Shown: positions 22,786-31,455 of the stretch, piece after piece
How the letters are laid out: each line of letters starts with the position of its first letter
How positions within the stretch are numbered: position 1 is the stretch's first letter
Assembly (NCBI GenBank): GCA_948468465.1
Contig: CAOKJJ010000019.1
Location: forward strand, 1 to 43,470
Origin: an uncultured Eubacterium sp.
GTDB taxonomy: Bacteria > Bacillota_A > Clostridia > Lachnospirales > Lachnospiraceae
Length of the DNA stretch: 43,470 bases
Direction of reading: 5' to 3'
Translations under genes and position numbers: made by a program
Notes under the pieces: model-generated
Seen by the model: the letters and a program-made list of their open reading frames with translations, nothing else
Databases searched by the model: none
Told to the model about the DNA's origin: nothing

Positions 22786-24834
22786 TTATTCGTCAAAGTC
22801 CCTATCCACCTGCTTTTGCTCAATATACGGCACAAAGCTCATCGGTGTCATTTTTTCATGAACGGCCATCATATAATTATGCCATATATTCCCCGGATAC
22901 GTAGAGCCCATAAGCCCTGGCAGTTCTGCCGGCTGGTCATAGCCTACCCAGATACTGGTTGTAAAGTAACGGGTATAGCCTGCGAACCATCCGTCTTTAT
23001 TGTCGTTCGTCGTTCCGGTTTTGCCTGCTGACGGCATATCTCCAAGCCCCAGCCCTCTGGCTGTTCCTTCGTTCATAACGGTCTGGAGCATATCTGTCAT
23101 TGTTCGTGCTGCATTGGATTTGTATATGCGCTCCCCTCCTGCTTCTTCTTTTTTGCTTCGTACTTTCTCTTCTTCTGTTTCTGAAGTATAGATCAGGTTT
23201 CCTTGTGTATCTTCGATTTTTATAATGCATGTCGGTTCCCGGTAACAGCCGTCATTCGCAAGTGCGGCAAAGCCGGCTGCCATCTCCAAAGGCGATACAC
23301 CGATCGTGAAGCCGCCCAGAGCGGCTGGCAGCCTTTCATCTTCCGGATCAATTTTTGTAAAATTCATTTTCTTTAAATAAGAAAGGCCCGTCACTGGTGT
23401 TAACTCATCAAATAATTTCCATGCAATCGTATTTTTCGATTTTTTCACAGCATGGCGAATCGTAATCGCTCCTTCATATACCCCATTGGAATTCGATGGG
23501 CCGTCTTCGATCGGCTCATCCATAACGACAGTGTCTGGCGTATAGCCGCGCTCTAACATGGGTGTATAGACAAGCAGGGGTTTGATGGCGCTTCCTGGCT
23601 GGCGGAAGCTCTGATAGGCGCGATTCAGCGTATAGCCTTCAAAATGCTGTGTGCGGCCTCCTACAACTGCTGTTACATATCCGGTTGTATTGTCGATCGT
23701 TACGCCAGCGCCCTGCAGTTTGTAAACGCCTTCCTCATTGACATCTGAAAATCCGCTCAGGCCGGTGTCAATTGCGTTCTGCAGTGTTTGCTGCTGGTCC
23801 ATTTGGATCGAGGTGTAAATGCGGTAGCCGGATGTATACAGGCTGCTTTCGCATTCCCGGTACAGTTTTTTATATTGTTTGTTATATTGTTTTTCTTCTT
23901 TTTTGTTATCAAAATAATACTGGAATTCAAATCCCTGCTGCTTCATTAAGGCACGGATTGCACAGTAATTGACATAGGTTTCTACGTAGTCGTTTTTTTC
24001 GATGCCTTTTTTTCTTTTTAATTTAATTTTCTCTTCTTTTGCTTCTTTAGAAGCAGCCAGTGAGATGACTCCTTGTTCATACATGCTTGTCAGCATTCGG
24101 TTGCGGCGGCTCAGCGTATTTTTTTTATGATGCACCGGATCATATAAGGATGGGTTATTGGGAATGGCGCATAAGAATACGACTTGTGATAAGTCCAGCT
24201 TATCTATGCTTTTGCTGAAGTAGCCCTGTGCCGCGGCCTGAATGCCGTAGTAGCCATTGCCAAAATATATATTATTTAAGTAGAATTCCATAATCTGGCT
24301 TTTTGTGTATTTATCTTCCAGATTCTGCGCTATGAAAATCTCCTCCATTTTCCGCTCCCATGTCCGGTCCATGCTTAAATAGACGGTACGGGCAAGCTGC
24401 TGGGTGATCGTGCTTCCGCCCTGCGTTACTTCTCCATTGCGCAGCATGGCGATCACTGCGCGTAAAATCGCAAGATAATCTACGCCTTTGTGTTTGTAGA
24501 ATTTCTGATCTTCGACGGCTACAAATGTCTTTTCTACAATTTCCGGTATTTTTGAATATTCGATATAATAAGCATCTTTTTCCCCTTTATATGCTTTTAA
24601 CAGTTTGCCGTCAGCGTCGTATACGAGTCCTGTTTCTCCTTTGCGAAATGTATCTTTGCTTGATTTTGCTACCAATAAGTCTGCGTCGGCTTTCAGTTCT
24701 GTAATTGTCTGGGCATACCCGCCTCCAAAATAATAGGCTGCTGCACCGACGAGCAGCAACAGCAATAAAAGCTGCAATTTAAAAAAAATCCAGAAACCAC
24801 GATATTTTTTTCTTACTTTTTTCTGTTTGGCCAT
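22786..24834 (-). CDS. Class A penicillin-binding protein (PBP1A-like)
   Basis: The predicted protein has 682 residues. The ATG at 24834 follows GGAG by 9 bases; a TTG five codons upstream is the alternative start. A basic N-terminus and one membrane anchor (about residues 15-38) precede a GT51 glycosyltransferase domain (VEDQKFYKHKGVD, catalytic Glu near 108; GGSTITQQLARTVYLS). The transpeptidase domain has SxxK in QPGSAIKP, SxN in KKSKN and KTGT in AGKTGTTND. It polymerises and crosslinks peptidoglycan outside the membrane. It is a host gene directly upstream of the tRNA, reading toward it. Confidence 0.93.
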   Translation of the reverse strand: MAKQKKVRKKYRGFWIFFKLQLLLLLLLVGAAAYYFGGGYAQTITELKADADLLVAKSSKDTFRKGETGLVYDADGKLLKAYKGEKDAYYIEYSKIPEIVEKTFVAVEDQKFYKHKGVDYLAILRAVIAMLRNGEVTQGGSTITQQLARTVYLSMDRTWERKMEEIFIAQNLEDKYTKSQIMEFYLNNIYFGNGYYGIQAAAQGYFSKSIDKLDLSQVVFLCAIPNNPSLYDPVHHKKNTLSRRNRMLTSMYEQGVISLAASKEAKEEKIKLKRKKGIEKNDYVETYVNYCAIRALMKQQGFEFQYYFDNKKEEKQYNKQYKKLYRECESSLYTSGYRIYTSIQMDQQQTLQNAIDTGLSGFSDVNEEGVYKLQGAGVTIDNTTGYVTAVVGGRTQHFEGYTLNRAYQSFRQPGSAIKPLLVYTPMLERGYTPDTVVMDEPIEDGPSNSNGVYEGAITIRHAVKKSKNTIAWKLFDELTPVTGLSYLKKMNFTKIDPEDERLPAALGGFTIGVSPLEMAAGFAALANDGCYREPTCIIKIEDTQGNLIYTSETEEEKVRSKKEEAGGERIYKSNAARTMTDMLQTVMNEGTARGLGLGDMPSAGKTGTTNDNKDGWFAGYTRYFTTSIWVGYDQPAELPGLMGSTYPGNIWHNYMMAVHEKMTPMSFVPYIEQKQVDRDFDE

Positions 24835-24966
24835 TTCATTTTTCTCCAATGTCTGTTTCGTAATAATCTTATTTTACACATAATGCACTTATTTCACAAT
24901 AGTTCAATCTATCATAAATAAGTTTTGCAATTGTTCAGATTTTAGTCACAATTTGCTGTTAGTATA

Positions 24967-24975
24967 TGATATAAT
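24967..24975 (+). promoter_or_regulatory. Extended -10 promoter of the lipoprotein gene
   Basis: TGATATAAT gives an extended -10 (TGnTATAAT) 80 bp before the start codon at 25056. No good -35 box is at the standard distance. Confidence 0.5.
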
Positions 24976-25055
24976 AGTTGCTGCAGTTTTATTTTTTGGC
25001 GGAAATTTGCCTGCTGCAGATGATACTTTAAAATAACAGTACAGGAGGAACCGAT

Positions 25056-26123
25056 TTGAAAAAGAGATTAGCGGTCTTATTGTTAAGTGCGTGTCTGATT
25101 GCCGGGTGCGGGAGCAAGTCATTCATCACTACGAAAAATGAACCGATTGCAGATGCTGTCTATACGAATGATTATGTATCGCTTGCTTCCTACACAGGAT
25201 TAAAGGCGGAAAAGAAAAATTATATCGTAACGGAACAAGATGTGGAAGATAAAATACATGAGGTGCTCGTAGAATTTGCTGAATATGAATCTGTTACACG
25301 CCCTTCCAAATCCGGCGATTTTGTTCAGACAGACTATAAAGCTTCCATTGACGGTTCTGTCGTCGCTCAGGAGAATCAGTATGATTTTGTACTGGGCGCT
25401 GAGGAATACGGAAAACAATTTGACGAAAAGTTAACAGGTGTTTCCATTGGTGATGAACTCAAGTTTTCCCTCGACTTTGATTCTGATTTTATAGATGTGG
25501 AATGGGCTGGTAAAACGGTTGACTTTGAGATACGCGTTACAGACATCCAGGAGGAACTTTTACCGGAACCTACGGATGCATTTATCAGTGAAAATACGGA
25601 ATATGATTCGTATCAGCAGTTTTCTGATGCTATGCGAAAAGAAGTGACTGACGCTTATGAATCTGAAAGTTCACAGGAGCTTCAGGAAAACCTGATTCAG
25701 CAGGTCATAGATGCTTCCAGTATTTTGCAATATGAAAAAAAAGATTATGAGGAAGCGAGGGATACCATTAATAATGCTTATCTTGGTTACCTTGAACTCT
25801 TTGGCTTGGAAAACCTGGAGGATGTCTATGAATTCCTGGACATGACGGAGGAAGACGTGGAGGAAGAAATACAGTCGATGCTTTACCGTACGCTCGTTAT
25901 CAATGCTATTATAGACAATGAGAAACTTACTGTAACAGATGACGATTATGAAGACGGCATTCAGCATTATATGAAACAGACAGAAATAGAATCCAGAGAG
26001 GAATTTCTAAATACGTATTCTGAAGAAGAAATCCGTACGCAGGTGTTAGAGGATAAAGCCTTAAACTTTTTGGTCAGCCATGCTGATATTACAGAAACAG
26101 ACACCGAACATGAGGATGCCTAA
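25056..26123 (+). CDS. Trigger-factor-like lipoprotein (FKBP-type peptidyl-prolyl isomerase)
   Basis: The predicted protein has 355 residues and starts at TTG, 7 bases after AGGAGGAA; no ATG fits. The signal peptide ends in a lipobox (LIAGC), so the protein is lipid-anchored outside the cell membrane. Residues about 50-165 resemble the trigger-factor FKBP domain (GDFVQTDYKASIDG, DFVLGAEEYGKQFDEKLTGV, then FEIRVTDIQEE). The rest is a helical chaperone-like arm. It lacks the N-terminal ribosome-binding domain of cytosolic trigger factor. It probably helps fold secreted proteins. It is divergent from the PBP gene. Confidence 0.8.
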   Translation: MKKRLAVLLLSACLIAGCGSKSFITTKNEPIADAVYTNDYVSLASYTGLKAEKKNYIVTEQDVEDKIHEVLVEFAEYESVTRPSKSGDFVQTDYKASIDGSVVAQENQYDFVLGAEEYGKQFDEKLTGVSIGDELKFSLDFDSDFIDVEWAGKTVDFEIRVTDIQEELLPEPTDAFISENTEYDSYQQFSDAMRKEVTDAYESESSQELQENLIQQVIDASSILQYEKKDYEEARDTINNAYLGYLELFGLENLEDVYEFLDMTEEDVEEEIQSMLYRTLVINAIIDNEKLTVTDDDYEDGIQHYMKQTEIESREEFLNTYSEEEIRTQVLEDKALNFLVSHADITETDTEHEDA

Positions 26124-26126
26124 AAA

Positions 26127-26198
26127 ACAGCCAGCTGGAAGCATTTCAGTATTCTCACTTACAGAATTCTAAAGTTCCAGCTGGCTGTAGTTGTTTTG
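26127..26198 (+). terminator. Terminator of the lipoprotein gene
   Basis: A perfect 14-bp stem (ACAGCCAGCTGGAA at 26127-26140 with its complement at 26175-26188) encloses a 34-base loop and is followed by TTGTTTTGTTTT. It lies directly after the stop, and read leftward it could also serve the region beyond spoVT. Confidence 0.8.
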
Positions 26199-26260
26199 TT
26201 TTAATAAATCCTCAATTTAACTATCTCTCCCTTGTTTTCAGTTCTTCTATCTTTTCAGGA

Positions 26261-26809
26261 TTATTGTTCCATCTGCCTTCCCAAAAATCCGGCTGCAGTC
26301 ATTGCAAGCTTGCTTTCCGTCTCTCCCATCTTGGTTTTTTCATCTTTATTATATAATATAACAGAACCAATCGCATCACCTTCACAAATAATCGTGCTGA
26401 TCGCCTGAGATGCAAACTCTCCGCTGTCATCCAACGTTACCTTTACAAATTCACTTTCCTCTTTGCTGGCTACCATACTGTTGCGGTCTTCTATCACGCA
26501 TTCCAGCTGATGACTGATTGGTTTTCCTTCAAAATCCTTCTTACCGTTTCCCGAAGCGGCAATTACGTGGTCACGGTCCGTAATGCATACGAGCATTCCT
26601 GTCGTCTGTGCCAATGACTCGGCATATTGTCCGGCGAATTCGCTTAATTCGCCAATCGGAGAGTACTTTTTAAGGATAATCTCACCCTCACGGTCCGTGA
26701 ATATTTCCAGAGGATCTCCCTCCCGAATCCGTAAAGTCCTTCTGATCTCTTTGGGAATGACGACTCTCCCCAAATCATCTATCCGTCTGACTATTCCTGT
26801 TGCTTTCAT
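26261..26809 (-). CDS. spoVT: Stage V sporulation protein T
   Basis: The predicted protein has 182 residues. The N-terminal AbrB/MazE-type swapped-hairpin DNA-binding domain (MKATGIVRRIDDLGRVVIPK, EIRRTLRIREGDPLEIF) is followed by a GAF-like domain to the end, the exact SpoVT layout and length. SpoVT tunes sigma-G-dependent forespore genes. Its presence argues that the host forms spores. It lies downstream of the SpoVB-like gene on the same strand with about 100 bp between, as in many Clostridia. Confidence 0.95.
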   Translation of the reverse strand: MKATGIVRRIDDLGRVVIPKEIRRTLRIREGDPLEIFTDREGEIILKKYSPIGELSEFAGQYAESLAQTTGMLVCITDRDHVIAASGNGKKDFEGKPISHQLECVIEDRNSMVASKEESEFVKVTLDDSGEFASQAISTIICEGDAIGSVILYNKDEKTKMGETESKLAMTAAGFLGRQMEQ

Positions 26810-26910
26810 ATGAAAAATTCCTCCATTTACAGATTTTACTTGATGCTGTTGTAGTATCTGTAAAAACCAGACTTTTATACATCAGAAGCAATCAACAGAA
26901 TTCAAAAACA

Positions 26911-28518
26911 TTATCTCATCAGGCGAATCAATATCCTGCCGCCTGGTATGGAGCGCAGCTCTTCTTCATTAAAACAGCGAATCTGCAAAATCATAACCGC
27001 ATAGACGATAATTGCCGCTCCTATAGCCATTACGGAGACAATATATACATTTTTAAACGCTTCATAAAACACCTGATAAACAGCAAATGCTACCATGCCC
27101 ATCGCTGCAGAGGCTGTCAGCGGTTTGATAAAAGTGTTGAAAAACTCCCACCGATAACCAATCTTCTTTGTAATCGCACGACAGTTCAGCAGGCATACGA
27201 TAAATGGAAAAAGTACATTGCATATAACCAATGCGTACACATTTAAATCTGTAAATGCAAGCAGGACGCCAAGCAAAACTACATGTATGCCAAGGGAAAT
27301 GGCTGAATGTATGACCGGAAGCTTCATAAAATTATATCCCTGCAAGATAGATGTTGTCAGTGTAGACAGCGCATAAAATACTACTGCACCGGAACCTGTT
27401 GTCAGCAGTAAAATGGCTTGCGTCTGATATGTAACAAGGCTGGGAAACAACATTTTCATAATAGGTTCCGCCAGGACAGCCAGCCCTACCGCTGAAGGAA
27501 ACGCGATCACCATATTTACTTTAATCACCTGCGTAATCTTCTGGTTCACGCCCTCAATATCATTCTGCATTCTGGACAGTACGATACTCGGAAGCGTAGA
27601 CGCTGCCATTGCCGTTGCAACCGCTACCGGCAGATTCACGAGCTGGTTATACTGTGCATTATAGACCCCTTGCAAAGAAGATACTACCTCATCCTTGTAA
27701 CCATGCAGCGCCATCAGATTTCCAAACATCAAATCGTCTATCGTATAACCGATCTGATATACCGTCTGACTCAAAATAACCGGAATAATCGTTAAAAACA
27801 GCCCTTTATATATAGATCTGCTGGATTCCAGCCGTTCTGCCGGATTCACTTTATTCATATAACGATTTCGAGTCGTTCCGAACAAATACATCACAAACAG
27901 CAGCGCCGTCGCCGCACCTGCCAGCGTTCCGAATGTACCGCCTGCAGCCGCATAAGATGCCGCATTCCCTGACGTACCATACATTTTCATAAACTGCCAG
28001 GTTGCAAACACGCTGATGCATGCATTTACGATCTGTTCCAGAATCTGAGACACGGAGGTCGGAACCATATCTCCATGCCCCTGAAAATAACCTCGGAATA
28101 CACCAAGCAGCGCTACAATAAAAGTCGTAGGCGCCAAAACCCGCAACGGCCTTGCAATTCCAGGCCTGTGATATAATTTTTCCATAGCTCCCGCGCCAAA
28201 ATAAAGCACATTCATCGCCAGCAGCCCTGCTATCAAAGCATACACGAGCGCGCTTACAAGCACTCTTCGCATATTTTGGTACTCCGCTTTTGCAACTCTT
28301 GCCGATACCATTTTGGACACTGCCAAAGGCAGACTGTAAGAAGATATGGTCAATGCAATTCCATAAATGCCAAATGCTACAGAATACAGGCCATTCCCTT
28401 CGCCGCCCATCATATTGCTCATTGGAATGCGGTACGCAAACCCAATCACTTTTGTAATTATACCTGCTCCCGCCAGGATTCCTCCCTGGAGCAGTACGTT
28501 CTTCTTTTTTTCTGCCAT
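26911..28518 (-). CDS. SpoVB-like flippase (MOP superfamily)
   Basis: The predicted protein has 535 residues with 14 hydrophobic segments. The start MAEKKKNVLLQGGILAGAGI and following ITKVIGFAYRIPMSNMMGGEG are typical of the SpoVB/YtgP branch of the multidrug/oligosaccharidyl-lipid/polysaccharide exporters. AGGAG precedes the ATG. Such proteins flip lipid-linked cell-wall or cortex precursors across the membrane. Adjacency to spoVT supports a sporulation or envelope role. The exact paralog (SpoVB, YtgP or YkvU type) cannot be decided here. Confidence 0.85.
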   Translation of the reverse strand: MAEKKKNVLLQGGILAGAGIITKVIGFAYRIPMSNMMGGEGNGLYSVAFGIYGIALTISSYSLPLAVSKMVSARVAKAEYQNMRRVLVSALVYALIAGLLAMNVLYFGAGAMEKLYHRPGIARPLRVLAPTTFIVALLGVFRGYFQGHGDMVPTSVSQILEQIVNACISVFATWQFMKMYGTSGNAASYAAAGGTFGTLAGAATALLFVMYLFGTTRNRYMNKVNPAERLESSRSIYKGLFLTIIPVILSQTVYQIGYTIDDLMFGNLMALHGYKDEVVSSLQGVYNAQYNQLVNLPVAVATAMAASTLPSIVLSRMQNDIEGVNQKITQVIKVNMVIAFPSAVGLAVLAEPIMKMLFPSLVTYQTQAILLLTTGSGAVVFYALSTLTTSILQGYNFMKLPVIHSAISLGIHVVLLGVLLAFTDLNVYALVICNVLFPFIVCLLNCRAITKKIGYRWEFFNTFIKPLTASAAMGMVAFAVYQVFYEAFKNVYIVSVMAIGAAIIVYAVMILQIRCFNEEELRSIPGGRILIRLMR

Positions 28519-28791
28519 GTGGTCATATCTCCTGCTTCGTAACTGCCCGGCACAGGCTGCAGCAGTTACGGACTCCGGCTTTTAAAATTTTGTAGCGGTC
28601 CAAGGGTTATCTGAACTGTTACGAACTTTTCCGTGCCGGATGACTGATGGTATAATAAAACTAGTATAACATAACTTTCTTGTAATTTTAACTGTTTTTC
28701 ATGAATTAATTGCAGTATAATAAATGTAAACGCAGCGGTATGAATCATATGGTACATATTAAATATTTGCACAAGGAAGGAGCATTTAATT
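28519..28791. other. Divergent intergenic region with a dispersed repeat copy
   Basis: It separates the SpoVB-like gene from the dehydrogenase gene. It holds a 23-base sequence (28601-28623) that recurs at 30802-30824, and TATAAT-like boxes near 28650 and 28717 that could drive the dehydrogenase gene. Confidence 0.5.
28601..28623. repeat. Dispersed 23-bp repeat, copy 1
   Basis: CAAGGGTTATCTGAACTGTT plus ACG is identical to 30802-30824. Here the left arm (GTAGCGGTCCA) is a degraded version of GTAACAGTTCA, so the inverted repeat seen at copy 2 is imperfect. Confidence 0.7.
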
Positions 28792-29760
28792 ATGAACATC
28801 GTATTATTGGATGCAGACACCATTGGACAGGATATCGACCTGACCGTGTTTGAAAAGCTTGGAAACGTCACCGTATATGGATTCTCTTCAAAGGAAGAAA
28901 TGCGTGAACGTACTGCGGATGCAGATGTACTCATTATAAATAAAATGCTGGCAAATGCATATACATTGGAAAAAGCTTCTCATTTAAAGCTGATCTGCGT
29001 AGCAGCTACCGGAACGAATAATCTGGATAAAGATTATCTGGCACAAAGAGGGATTGCCTGGAGAAATGTCGCTGGATATTCTACGGAATGCGTCACGCAG
29101 CATACTTTTGCAATGCTTTTTTATCTTCTGGAAAAACTGCCTTACTATGATCAGTATGTGAAAAGCGAAGCTTATGTGGACAATACTACTTTTACGCATT
29201 TTTCAAATGTATTCCATGAACTATGCGGCATGACATGGGGAATTATCGGGCTCGGAGCTATCGGCCAGCGGGTTGCACAGGTTGCTTCAGCGTTTGGATG
29301 CCATGTTATTTATTATTCTGCTTCCGGACAGCATGATCACTCGGATTATGAACGCGTATCTTTTGATGAGCTTTTATCCAGATCAGATATTGTCTCTGTA
29401 CATGCTCCGCTGACAGACCGTACAGAAGGTCTGATGAACCGCAAGGCATTCCGGAAAATGAAAAAAAGCGCGATTTTCTTAAATCTTGGACGCGGGCCGA
29501 TTATCGTAGAACAGGATCTTGCCGATGCGCTGCAGGCCGGTGAGCTGGCTGCTGCCGGACTGGATGTATTGTCCGCGGAGCCGATGAAGGCTGACAATCC
29601 GCTAAAATGTATCAAAAACAGCGGACGGCTGATCATCACCCCGCATATCGCATGGGCGGGCGCTGAAACCCGCCGCCGGCTGATGGATATCATATGGCAT
29701 CAGATACAGACCTTTTTTGATACGGAACAGGCTTCCAGCCAGAACGTGTCTGAATCATAG
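28792..29760 (+). CDS. D-2-hydroxyacid dehydrogenase (NAD-dependent)
   Basis: The predicted protein has 322 residues, with AAGGAAGGAG before the ATG. The Rossmann motif GLGAIG is near residue 153. The catalytic Arg lies in NLGRGPIIVE, the Glu in the GLDVLSAEPM region and the His in TPHIAWAG. The segment GYSTECVTQHTFAMLF is seen in glycerate/hydroxypyruvate-type members. It reduces a 2-keto acid to the D-hydroxy acid, substrate uncertain. The stop lies 7 bp from the converging phospholipase-like gene. Confidence 0.88.
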   Translation: MNIVLLDADTIGQDIDLTVFEKLGNVTVYGFSSKEEMRERTADADVLIINKMLANAYTLEKASHLKLICVAATGTNNLDKDYLAQRGIAWRNVAGYSTECVTQHTFAMLFYLLEKLPYYDQYVKSEAYVDNTTFTHFSNVFHELCGMTWGIIGLGAIGQRVAQVASAFGCHVIYYSASGQHDHSDYERVSFDELLSRSDIVSVHAPLTDRTEGLMNRKAFRKMKKSAIFLNLGRGPIIVEQDLADALQAGELAAAGLDVLSAEPMKADNPLKCIKNSGRLIITPHIAWAGAETRRRLMDIIWHQIQTFFDTEQASSQNVSES

Positions 29761-29767
29761 ATCCTTT

Positions 29768-30748
29768 TTATTCTCCGAGTATCCAGTCCAGGCCGCTGTG
29801 AAAAGACTGCTGCCCTAAAAATAAACGCAGCTGTTCCAGTACTTTATCATAGCGGTCCTCTTCATAAGCATCTGTACGGTAAAGGCTGTCAAGCTGTTTT
29901 AAAGCCTCCTGATAACGCACGGAGGCTTTTTTTATCAGTTCAGGCACGCTGCTGTAAAATTTGAGCTGCGTATCCCACGGATTCTTCCATTGTCTGTGTT
30001 CCAGATTCAGAGGATCTTTCGTACACTGTATAAAATCGCTTGGAATGACTGGCGCTATCTGCAGATGGCCAAACAGGATCTTCTCAGCCTTTTCCACAAT
30101 CTGGCGTTTGTAATTATGCGGATTATAAGTAAGCCTGGTCCCAATCTGCATCGAACGGATCGCTCTGGAGAAAAACCCTTTCCTTAGCGCCAGTTCTTCA
30201 AATACCGAATCATAAGCGTAAAACAGTATCTCTGCAACGACTTCCCTTGTCTTTTTGTCAAATGCGATTGTCTTATAATATGGAAAAGCGGAAGGCAGGC
30301 AGTTTGCATACCGCATCAGCAGCACCGCGTCTATATCAGACTCCAGCGCAATATGGTCTGCATAGCCTTTTTTCTTTAGCTCATCGCCAACACCGGTCCT
30401 GTCATATACATAAGGATGCATCTGCGTATCCAGCACATAATGCCCGATGAACCCTGCTGCATATGCCTGCGCTGCCTGCCGTTCCTCCGCCTTTGTAAAA
30501 AGCTGCTCTGCTTTGATCAGACATGTTAAAAATTCTCCGGTCCACCTTTTATGTGCAATAGAACCTGGGCGGACTTTTTTTAGCTGAGAGGCCAGATGAT
30601 AGAAAAAAATGTCCGGCCCCTGCAGCCCCAGTTGAAAGACTGCCTTATAATTGTCAATGCTTTCCAGCAATGTCTGACAGCATTGTTCCTTTTTCAGCCG
30701 CCTGCAATTATTTACTCCGAATAAATAATGTGTTGTAAATCCCGGCAT
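29768..30748 (-). CDS. Zinc-dependent phospholipase C-like protein
   Basis: The predicted protein has 326 residues. The ATG at 30748 (MPGFTTHYLFG) follows GGAGGAG; an in-frame ATG 10 codons upstream is less likely. The family's early His (THYLFG), then GLQGPDIFFYH and AAGFIGHYVLDTQMHPYVY with several His and Asp residues match the zinc-dependent PLC/S1-P1 nuclease-like fold (pfam00882). No signal peptide is present, so the protein is probably cytosolic. The substrate is unknown. Confidence 0.75.
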   Translation of the reverse strand: MPGFTTHYLFGVNNCRRLKKEQCCQTLLESIDNYKAVFQLGLQGPDIFFYHLASQLKKVRPGSIAHKRWTGEFLTCLIKAEQLFTKAEERQAAQAYAAGFIGHYVLDTQMHPYVYDRTGVGDELKKKGYADHIALESDIDAVLLMRYANCLPSAFPYYKTIAFDKKTREVVAEILFYAYDSVFEELALRKGFFSRAIRSMQIGTRLTYNPHNYKRQIVEKAEKILFGHLQIAPVIPSDFIQCTKDPLNLEHRQWKNPWDTQLKFYSSVPELIKKASVRYQEALKQLDSLYRTDAYEEDRYDKVLEQLRLFLGQQSFHSGLDWILGE

Positions 30749-30792
30749 TTCTGCTCCTCCTATATGATTCCATAACAATTGCGTGTTTATTT

Positions 30793-30823
30793 GTAACAGT
30801 TCAAGGGTTATCTGAACTGTTAC
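30793..30823. repeat. Dispersed repeat, copy 2, perfect inverted repeat
   Basis: GTAACAGTTCA (30793-30803), a 9-base loop AGGGTTATC, then TGAACTGTTAC (30813-30823). The right part plus loop is identical to 28601-28623. It lies just past the NfeD stop, but no T-tract follows in either direction, so it is not a standard terminator. Confidence 0.75.
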
Positions 30824-30825
30824 GT

Positions 30826-31272
30826 TTATTTACACTTTACGTAAAGCTTTACTCCTTTTATCTCAACTACCTGCGCCATTTCTCCGGCTTCCATCACTGA
30901 CCGCTCCTCTGTGCTTCTTGCTGTCCATTCCATACCGTTAAAAACTGCCTTTCCGGTTTCCTCTTTATTGTCTATTCGTTCTGTCACAAGTACCTCTTTG
31001 CCTATAATCTCTTCATAATTGGTCTTCACATTATGTGGTTTTACATATTTTAAGGCAAATGGCCTTGTGTAAAACAGCAGTACAAACGATACTCCAAAAA
31101 AGATAACGATCTGCACAACAATTCCCAATCCCGTTAATGCAGCCAGCAGCGCAGCAAGCGCGCCTCCTGCAAACCAGATACTTGTCAGCCCGACCGTAAT
31201 GATTTCGACTACAATAAACACGACCATTAATGCCAGCCAGATAAAAACCGGTGATGTAAAAAATTCCTGCAT
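30826..31272 (-). CDS. NfeD-like membrane protein
   Basis: The predicted protein has 148 residues, with AGGAGG before the ATG. Membrane helices lie at about 8-28 and 33-72 (SIWFAGGALAALLAAL), followed by an OB-fold C-terminal domain (IGKEVLVTERIDNKEETGKA, NGMEWTARSTEE) typical of NfeD short forms. The usual partner is a membrane stomatin-like protein, but no such gene is next to it here. Confidence 0.85.
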   Translation of the reverse strand: MQEFFTSPVFIWLALMVVFIVVEIITVGLTSIWFAGGALAALLAALTGLGIVVQIVIFFGVSFVLLFYTRPFALKYVKPHNVKTNYEEIIGKEVLVTERIDNKEETGKAVFNGMEWTARSTEERSVMEAGEMAQVVEIKGVKLYVKCK

Positions 31273-31350
31273 AATCTTAACCTCCTCCGCCTGCCTGATG
31301 TTTATGATATTATTATTGTATCAGGAATATGCCGAAAATACAATGCAAAG

Positions 31351-31426
31351 AAAAAACTGTCATATAAAAGATGCTATACAAAATAAATTCATTTTGTACT
31401 GCAGCCTTCTATCTGACAGTTTTTTT
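31351..31426. terminator. Possible bidirectional terminator
   Basis: AAAAAACTGTCA and TGACAGTTTTTT form a 12-bp stem around a long loop, with A- and T-runs on the outside, 30 bp past the stop of the CAP-protein gene. The long loop makes it less certain. Confidence 0.55.
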
Positions 31427-31455
31427 GTACAAGCGCTTATTTTAAGCGAATTTCG

